This document shows positions 7,613-13,108 of a DNA stretch of 16,375 nt, in pieces (the stretch's first letter is position 1; the number at the start of each line of letters is the position of its first letter). Source of the DNA: CAMLDH01 sp966250375 (GTDB lineage: Bacteria; Pseudomonadota; Gammaproteobacteria; Burkholderiales; Burkholderiaceae_D); NCBI GenBank assembly GCA_966250375.1, contig CBINHE010000095.1:1-16375 (forward strand), written 5' to 3'. A program made the translations under genes and the position numbers. The notes beneath the pieces are model-generated. The model searched no databases. It saw only the letters and a program-made list of their open reading frames with translations, and was not told where the DNA came from.

Positions 7613-8791
7613 ATGCACTCAATTTTGAGAACCCGCCCAAAAATGTGGAGTGTGATTATTGCCTTGCCATGGCTAGTCGCATGTTCATCAATGTCCCCGG
7701 GTATGCACTTCAACCCAAGCAATCTTTCTTCTGGCGCCTCAACAGAAAATTCTTCCGATCCGTCGGCGACGCCGTCCGCGGCGCAAGCCACACCGGAAGT
7801 GCGAAACATTACGCCGGAGCTGGTAAAGTTTGAGCGGGCGCAACGAGCGAAAGAGAACAATCAGGACATCAGCAGTCTGATGGCTGCTCCCGTACCGTAT
7901 GCGATTCAGGGCGGCGACATTCTTTCCATCGTTGTATGGGATCATCCTGAGCTGGCCGGTGCAGTGGTAGGCGCGCCAGCCGCCGGTGTCGTCGGTTCCG
8001 AGAATCCTCCCGCCGCGACTTCGCCATCCGGCTTTGTCGTCGATCACCAAGGCGTCATTCAATTTCCGTTCGCGGGCCCGCTGAAAGTGGCTGGCCTGAC
8101 GGAGTCGCAGGCGCGCAATCTTCTCGCGAAAAAGCTTGGGCGTTATATCAAAAATCCGGATGTTACCTTGCGCGTGCAGTCGTATCGCAGCAAGCGTGTT
8201 TATGTTGATGGCGAAGTCAAGACACCAGGCTTGCAGCCGATTACCGACGTTCCGATGACGCTCATTGAAGCAGTCAATCGCGCAGGCGGCTTTTTGCCGA
8301 CTGCCGATCAGAGCCAGGTTTCCATTACCCGTGCCGGAAAAACCCACAAGATAAATCTCATGCAACTGGCGCAACAGGGCGTCAATCCATCGAAAATCAT
8401 GCTGGCCAATGGCGACGAAGTCCGAGTGCTGTCTCGTGATGACAACAAGGTTTTTGTGTCGGGTGAAGTCCTGCAACCAAAATCCCTACCGATGCGCAAT
8501 GGCCGCTTGACGCTCAATGAAGCGTTGGGCGAAGCCGGCGGGATCAACCCGCAGACGGGGGATGGACGCCAAGTGTATGTGGTGCGCAATGCGACAGACG
8601 AAAAGCCTCTGGTGTACCACCTGGATACACATTCTCCGGCCGGGCTGACTCTGGCTGAGGAATTTGAACTCAAGCCCAAGGATGTGGTGTATGTCGATGC
8701 GTCCTCGCTCGCGACATGGCATCGGGTTGTCAGTCTCATTTTCCCGAGCGCATTAACGCAAGTGGTTCAGGCCGGCACGGTTACAAAATGA
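7613..8791 (+). CDS. wza: Wza-type polysaccharide export lipoprotein
   Basis: I start it at ATG 7613, with GGAGA about 9 bases upstream, because this places a lipoprotein signal at the N-terminus: MHSILRTRPK, a hydrophobic stretch, then lipobox LVAC with Cys24 as the lipidated residue. The product is 392 residues, close to E. coli Wza (379). Residues about 92-190 form the polysaccharide export domain (YAIQGGDILSIVVWDHPELA onward). SLBB repeats follow at about 194-270 (KRVYVDGEVKTPG) and 278-365 (NKVFVSGEVLQP). The C-terminal WHRVVSLIFPSALTQVVQAG (from W369) fits the amphipathic helix that forms the outer-membrane pore. It should be the octameric outer-membrane channel for exopolysaccharide or capsule, working with the Wzc-type protein encoded next. 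An alternative upstream start lies in the adjoining miniature element. Confidence 0.92.
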   Translation: MHSILRTRPKMWSVIIALPWLVACSSMSPGMHFNPSNLSSGASTENSSDPSATPSAAQATPEVRNITPELVKFERAQRAKENNQDISSLMAAPVPYAIQGGDILSIVVWDHPELAGAVVGAPAAGVVGSENPPAATSPSGFVVDHQGVIQFPFAGPLKVAGLTESQARNLLAKKLGRYIKNPDVTLRVQSYRSKRVYVDGEVKTPGLQPITDVPMTLIEAVNRAGGFLPTADQSQVSITRAGKTHKINLMQLAQQGVNPSKIMLANGDEVRVLSRDDNKVFVSGEVLQPKSLPMRNGRLTLNEALGEAGGINPQTGDGRQVYVVRNATDEKPLVYHLDTHSPAGLTLAEEFELKPKDVVYVDASSLATWHRVVSLIFPSALTQVVQAGTVTK

Positions 8792-8824
8792 CAGTATGCG
8801 CCGCTGCGGAATATGAGTGCTGTT

Positions 8825-8839
8825 GCGTGCGATGCACGC
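8825..8839. other. Hairpin between the export genes
   Basis: GCGTGC-GAT-GCACGC forms a perfect 6-bp stem with a 3-base loop in the 112-base space between the Wza-type and Wzc-type genes. There is no T-run, so it is not a simple terminator. It could be an mRNA stability or processing element that sets the ratio of the two products; this is inference. Confidence 0.35.
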
Positions 8840-8903
8840 GCGGCAAGCGCATTTCATTTCGTTCCATTTATTGTGCATGTTCCAAACATATCCAGACAAT
8901 CTC

Positions 8904-11165
8904 ATGATGAATCCATCCCTCCCATATTCACCTCCACCCATTGCCACGCAAGAGGATGAGGATGTCAATTTCGGAAGCTATCTAGCGACCGTGTTTGATA
9001 ATCGACGATTGATTCTCACGATCGCGTTTGTGGTCGCCCTGTTGGGAACTGCATATGCGTTTCTGGTCAAGCCGGTCTACGAAGCAAACATGCTGATCCA
9101 TGTGGAAGAAGACAGTCCCAAGGAAGCGAGGAACATCCTCGGCGAAATGGGCTCGCTGTTTGAGTACAAGACTGCCGCGACGGCAGAGATGGAGCTGCTT
9201 CACTCGCGCCTGGTGGTGTCCCGCGCGATCGACAATCTACGTCTGTACATTGATGTTCGCCCGAAGTATTTTCCGGTGATCGGTGCATGGCTGGCCAGCT
9301 ATAACAAGGATCTTTCCACTCCGGGTCTGCTTGGTTATGGCGGTTATGCGTGGGGCGCGGAAAAGATCGATGTTCCTGTCTTCAACGTTGCCGACGCACT
9401 GCAAAATCTGGAATTTATCGTCACGGTGGAGAACGATGGACAGTACCGGCTGAGCCAAAGCGACGAGAATATCGATTTGAAAGGGCGGGTAGGAATACCG
9501 ATCAATGCAAAAACCGAAGATGGTGGCATTGAGTTGAAAATAGATCAGATTTCCGCCAAGCCCGGAACCAAATTTTTCCTGACCCGCACATCCCGACTAT
9601 CGACGATCGAAGACGTGCAAGCATCAATGACCATTGCGGAACAAGGCAAGCAATCAGGCATTATCAGTGCATCGCTTCAAGGCGATGATCCGAAGGTGAC
9701 TGCCAGTATCCTCAGCGAGGTGGGCAAGGAATATGTACGGCAGAATACGGGCCGTAAAACCGAGGAAGCTGAAAAGTCACTGGCTTTCCTGAACAAGCGA
9801 TTGCCTGAATTGAGGGAGGAACTGGAGCAATCCGAAGCCAAGCTCAACCAATTTCGCAATTCCCATGGAACGATAGATCTGGGTGAAGAGGCCAAGTTGA
9901 GCCTGCAACAATCAGCGGCCGCCAAGCTCAGGAAGATCGAGTTGGAGCAAAAGCGGACGGAACTGCTGAGTCGCTTCATGCCGGAGCATCCGATCGTCAA
10001 GGGGGTCGACAGTCAGATCGCCGCAATCAATGGCGAAATCAAGGAATCCGCCGACCACATCAAGACTTTACCTTTGCTGGAACAGGATATCTTGCGCTTG
10101 AACCGCGACGTGAAGGTCAATACCGACCTGTACACGGCACTCCTGAACACGGCCCAGCAACTGCGGATGATCACCGTTGGCAAGGGTAGTAACGTGCGTC
10201 TCGTGGATACGCCGATGACGCCGGAAAAGCCGATATCGCCAAACCGGCCGAAAGTGATTGCAATTGCGAGCTTGGCGGGTTTGCTGCTTGGTGTGCTGGC
10301 GGCGTTTATCAAGAAGGCGTTCCGCGGTGCCATCGATGATCCGCAGATGATCGAGAGAATGCTGGGCGTGCCGGTTTACGCGTCGATCCCGCACAGCAAA
10401 ATGCAGAAAGAGTTGCTTGAAGAAGCCAGCGGTAAAACCACAAAACTTCCAGTGCTGGCAAGAGTTTCATCAACCGACATCGCGATCGAAAGTTTGCGCA
10501 ATTTTCGGGCAGCACTACAGTTTTCTTTATCACGGTCCAAGAACAATATCGTGGTAATCGCCGGACCGACGTCCGGAATGGGAAAAACATTCGTGTCTGT
10601 GAACCTGGCCGCCATCATGGCTGCGAGCGGAAAGAGGGTATTGTTGATCGATGCGGATTTCCGCAATGGCCATTTGCATCGTTACTTTGATCTTGAACGC
10701 CAAAATGGACTCTCGGACTATATTTCCGGCGGAAGTCAACTGCCGCAGATCGTGCATCGCGACGTGATCGAAAATATGGACTTCATCTCCACAGGCGGTT
10801 TGCCGCCGAATCCTTCGGAGGTGCTGTTGCGCCCGAATCTCGGAACCTTGCTGCAGTCATTGTCAGCGACTTATGACTTGGTATTGATTGATGCTGCGCC
10901 GATTCTGCCCGTTGCGGATACCTTGATCATCGGTGCGCACGCCAGCTCGATTTACATCATTACGCGCGCCGGCGTCACGACGCCGGGCGAGATATCCGAA
11001 TCGTTCAAACGTCTGAATCAGGTGGGCTTGGCGCCGAAGGGAGTACTTTTCAACGATATGGCTGTGAAGCCGGGACGGTATGGCTACGGGTATGCATATG
11101 GGAACTATCACCAGGCCCAATATCTATTGGACGACCACACGCTGATTGCAAATTCGCGGGCGTGA
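8904..11165 (+). CDS. wzc: Wzc-type chain-length regulator and tyrosine autokinase
   Basis: I start it at ATG 8904 (an adjacent ATG is at 8907), giving 753 residues; the ribosome site is weak. The frame is open to 8817, but that part has no family character. Wzz domain: first membrane helix about residues 36-55, periplasmic coiled-coil region about 290-440, then the proline-rich motif PEKPISPNRPK and second helix about 451-469. Cytoplasmic BY-kinase domain: Walker A GPTSGMGKT (554-562), Walker A' LLIDADFR (580-587), Walker B LVLIDAAP (659-666). The C-terminal tyrosine cluster is Y726, Y728, Y730, Y732, Y735 and Y740, the expected autophosphorylation sites. It would control chain length and export with the Wza-type channel. 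No separate low-molecular-weight tyrosine phosphatase gene (Wzb) is nearby. Confidence 0.93.
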   Translation: MMNPSLPYSPPPIATQEDEDVNFGSYLATVFDNRRLILTIAFVVALLGTAYAFLVKPVYEANMLIHVEEDSPKEARNILGEMGSLFEYKTAATAEMELLHSRLVVSRAIDNLRLYIDVRPKYFPVIGAWLASYNKDLSTPGLLGYGGYAWGAEKIDVPVFNVADALQNLEFIVTVENDGQYRLSQSDENIDLKGRVGIPINAKTEDGGIELKIDQISAKPGTKFFLTRTSRLSTIEDVQASMTIAEQGKQSGIISASLQGDDPKVTASILSEVGKEYVRQNTGRKTEEAEKSLAFLNKRLPELREELEQSEAKLNQFRNSHGTIDLGEEAKLSLQQSAAAKLRKIELEQKRTELLSRFMPEHPIVKGVDSQIAAINGEIKESADHIKTLPLLEQDILRLNRDVKVNTDLYTALLNTAQQLRMITVGKGSNVRLVDTPMTPEKPISPNRPKVIAIASLAGLLLGVLAAFIKKAFRGAIDDPQMIERMLGVPVYASIPHSKMQKELLEEASGKTTKLPVLARVSSTDIAIESLRNFRAALQFSLSRSKNNIVVIAGPTSGMGKTFVSVNLAAIMAASGKRVLLIDADFRNGHLHRYFDLERQNGLSDYISGGSQLPQIVHRDVIENMDFISTGGLPPNPSEVLLRPNLGTLLQSLSATYDLVLIDAAPILPVADTLIIGAHASSIYIITRAGVTTPGEISESFKRLNQVGLAPKGVLFNDMAVKPGRYGYGYAYGNYHQAQYLLDDHTLIANSRA

Positions 11166-11547
11166 AGCCGCAGTTATCAATCAGGCGCTTGCGTCATTCT
11201 GGCCTCCCGAATGATGCGAATGGCCGTAGCGCAGCGTGAGCGACAGTGCTGACACTGAAACTTGCCGAGCATATTGGCAGTGAGCTGGGCAAGCTGGACG
11301 CCGATTTTGAGTTTTCAAGCGACGCTTCAATTGGTGTAAACTCACACCGCGCCAAAGCGTCAAGCGATAAACAGTTTGTCCATGCAGCAGCACTGCCTCC
11401 ACCAGGCCAGATATGCGCCCGGGAAATGACCTTGATTCGGGAGCGTGCAAGTTTATCCGGATGCATGGAGTCCTCATTGCTTGACACTTTACGAGTACAG
11501 GCCTGCGGCTTGCTAACGTCCCTCTATTTGAATTCCAAATCGAAAGC
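11166..11547. other. Gap upstream of galE
   Basis: About 380 bases separate the kinase gene and galE. The short frames on both strands here (for example 11246-11551 plus and 11194-11487 minus) show no family character. An imperfect dyad (TTGCGTCATTC near 11189 with GAATGATGCGAA near 11209) follows the kinase gene and might be a weak processing hairpin; there is no T-run. The right part carries the 66-base sequence repeated at the window end. TTGACA at 11481-11486 resembles a -35 box, but no good -10 lies at the right distance. Confidence 0.4.
11437..11502 (+). repeat. Direct repeat, copy 1 (upstream of galE)
   Basis: This 66-base stretch matches 16310-16375 with one mismatch (G11447 against C16320). 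It includes AAGTTTATCCGGATGCATGG and TTGACACTTTACGAGTACAG. It lies 45 bases before the galE start, so it may be part of the galE leader or promoter region. Confidence 0.95.
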
Positions 11548-12594
11548 ATGACAACCAATAAAACTATTCTGGTTACCGGCGCCGCCGGTTATATCGGCTC
11601 GCACACCTGTGTTGAGTTGTTGAATGCAGGGTACGCCGTCATCGCGTTGGATAACCTTGTCAATAGCTCGCGCGAGGCGCTGGTGCGAGTGGAGAAAATT
11701 ACCGGATGCGACATGCCGTTTTACGATGCCGATGTGCGTGACCGGCCGGCACTGGATGCATTGCTGAAGGCGCATCGGGTTGATGCCGTGATTCATTTTG
11801 CCGGATTGAAAGCGGTTGGCGAGTCGGTCGAAAAGCCGCTGCTGTATTTTGATAACAATGTGTCTGGCACCGTCACGCTGCTGCAGGCGTTGGCTGATGC
11901 GAAAGTGAAGCATTTTTTGTTTAGCTCGTCAGCAACCGTGTACGGCGATCCCGAGTCGGTGCCGATATCCGAATCGGCACGGCTGTCGGTCACCAATCCA
12001 TATGGCAGATCCAAGCTGATGGTGGAAAACATCCTCGACGACTTGAGGAAGTCGGACAAGTCATGGGTGGTCGGCGTACTGCGCTATTTCAATCCGGGCG
12101 GCGCCCATCCAAGCGGCTTGATCGGCGAAGATCCGCGCGGCATACCCAATAATTTAATGCCCTTCATCAGCCAGGTTGCCGCGGGACGGCGTGAGCGGCT
12201 GGCGGTATTCGGCAATGACTATCCGACCGCGGATGGCACCGGCGTGCGTGATTACATTCATGTGGTCGACCTGGCCCGCGGACATTTGGCGGCACTGCAA
12301 AAGCTCTTTGCATCGGCCAGCAGTTTCACTGTGAATCTGGGTACCGGGCAGGGCTACAGCGTGCTTGAAATCGTGCGCGCATTCGAAGCGGCAAGCGGCC
12401 GTTCCATCGCCTACGACATCGTTGCTCGGCGGCCTGGTGATATCGCTGTCTGCTATGCCAATCCAGCCCTGGCAAAGGAGCTGCTGGGTTGGCGTGCGGA
12501 GAAAGGAATGCGGGAGATGTGTGCCGACCATTGGAAGTGGCAAAGCATGAATCCGCACGGGTTTGTGAGTGAGGACGATAGCAAGACGAATTGA
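11548..12594 (+). CDS. galE: UDP-glucose 4-epimerase
   Basis: The 348-residue protein (E. coli GalE is 338) belongs to the extended short-chain dehydrogenase family. The NAD-binding motif G11-A-A-G14-Y-I-G17 is at the N-terminus. SSSATVYGD (S126-S128, T130) and Y152-x3-K156 in NPYGRSKLMVE give the catalytic Ser/Thr-Tyr-Lys set. PGGAHPSGLIGEDPRGIPNN and DGTGVRDYIHVVDLARGH are typical GalE blocks. It interconverts UDP-glucose and UDP-galactose, or possibly their N-acetyl forms, for exopolysaccharide or lipopolysaccharide. It follows the export genes on the same strand but after a 380-base gap, so it probably has its own promoter. The ribosome site is poor (GAAAG close to the ATG). Its transcript ends at the terminator at 12634-12672. 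Confidence 0.95.
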   Translation: MTTNKTILVTGAAGYIGSHTCVELLNAGYAVIALDNLVNSSREALVRVEKITGCDMPFYDADVRDRPALDALLKAHRVDAVIHFAGLKAVGESVEKPLLYFDNNVSGTVTLLQALADAKVKHFLFSSSATVYGDPESVPISESARLSVTNPYGRSKLMVENILDDLRKSDKSWVVGVLRYFNPGGAHPSGLIGEDPRGIPNNLMPFISQVAAGRRERLAVFGNDYPTADGTGVRDYIHVVDLARGHLAALQKLFASASSFTVNLGTGQGYSVLEIVRAFEAASGRSIAYDIVARRPGDIAVCYANPALAKELLGWRAEKGMREMCADHWKWQSMNPHGFVSEDDSKTN

Positions 12595-12633
12595 AAATGC
12601 GTGCAGCGGATTGATGCGCAAGTGACAGTAGAC

Positions 12634-12672
12634 ACCCCACAGGACAGGTTCCGTTTTGTGGGGTATTTTTTT
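12634..12672 (+). terminator. Intrinsic terminator of galE
   Basis: ACCCCACAGGAC (12634-12645) pairs with GTTTTGTGGGGT (12653-12664), with two G-U pairs, around a 7-base loop, and is followed by A and seven T. It lies 40 bases after the galE stop codon. Its T-run meets the truncated end of the transposase remnant. Confidence 0.88.
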
Positions 12673-12951
12673 ATGGCGCTTCCGGAATAACGGCCGTTTT
12701 GCCGGCCTGTTCCAGCGCTTCGATGACGCGAGCGTCGGCATCAAATGCCTTGTCTGCCAAGACGGTATCAGCGGCAAAATCGCCAAAGCGCTCAGGAAAA
12801 TCTCGCCAGGCAATGCCAGCACGGTACCGACCCAGTACCGCTTCCGCAAACAGGCGGTTGTCACTCGCCGTCACCCCAACATGACCTGTTCGCTCGGGCA
12901 ATAGGTCCTTGATGCGGCCCCATTGATTCTCTCTGAGCGCGTAGCGTCTCG
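12671..12951 (-). pseudogene. IS5-family transposase remnant
   Basis: Read on the minus strand, the product matches the usual N-terminus of IS5/IS427-group transposases: RRYALRENQWGRIKDLLPER, then TASDNRLFAEAVLGRYRAG and WRDFPERFGD. It then jumps straight to a C-terminal segment, ADTVLADKAFDADARVIEAL and AGKTAVIP. The catalytic core between them, roughly 120 residues in family members, is missing without loss of frame. The protein then ends at VIPEAP, so the last 60-70 residues of a normal transposase are also lost. The usual ATG before RRYAL is absent; an ATG at 13015 in the same frame adds 22 unrelated residues. It cannot be an active transposase. It marks an old insertion at the junction between galE and the repeat-protein gene. 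Confidence 0.85.
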
Positions 12952-13015
12952 CCCTTCCTTTTTTTCGGTCGTTTTGTCTCTCATTTAACGATTTCAAGAG
13001 AGCAATTGATGACAT

Positions 13016-13108
13016 ACCTAATTTTTATTTAAAAATTTTGGAACTAGTTTCTTCTCAAAAGTAACTTATGAGCTTTCCATCCGAATGATTCACATTTAAC
13101 AATAATTT
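13016..13108 (+). promoter_or_regulatory. AT-rich leader of the repeat-protein gene
   Basis: The 93 bases before the start codon are much richer in A and T than the rest of the window and include a perfect ATTTTT-ATTT-AAAAAT dyad (13021-13036). No Shine-Dalgarno sequence precedes ATG 13109 (the context is AACAATAATTTATG). I looked for a PIP/hrpII box of the TTCG-N16-TTCG type and saw none. AT-rich leaders of this kind are often promoter regions of transferred genes, silenced by H-NS-like proteins; here that is inference. Confidence 0.4.

Noticed and set aside
8817..8903. Upstream extension of the Wzc-type kinase
   Set aside because: The 29 added residues have no family character and would put an odd segment before the short cytoplasmic N-terminus; ATG 8904 fits the family better.
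11481..11515. Sigma-70 promoter with TTGACA before galE
   Set aside because: The bases 16-18 positions downstream (CTGCGG, TGCGGC, GCGGCT) do not resemble a -10 box, so I keep it only as a note.
11246..11551. 101-codon frame upstream of galE
   Set aside because: No ribosome site or family character, and it runs into the galE start through the repeated leader sequence.
12154..12864. 236-codon minus-strand frame across the 3' end of galE
   Set aside because: It is a shadow of galE on the opposite strand and runs through the terminator; it has no family motifs.
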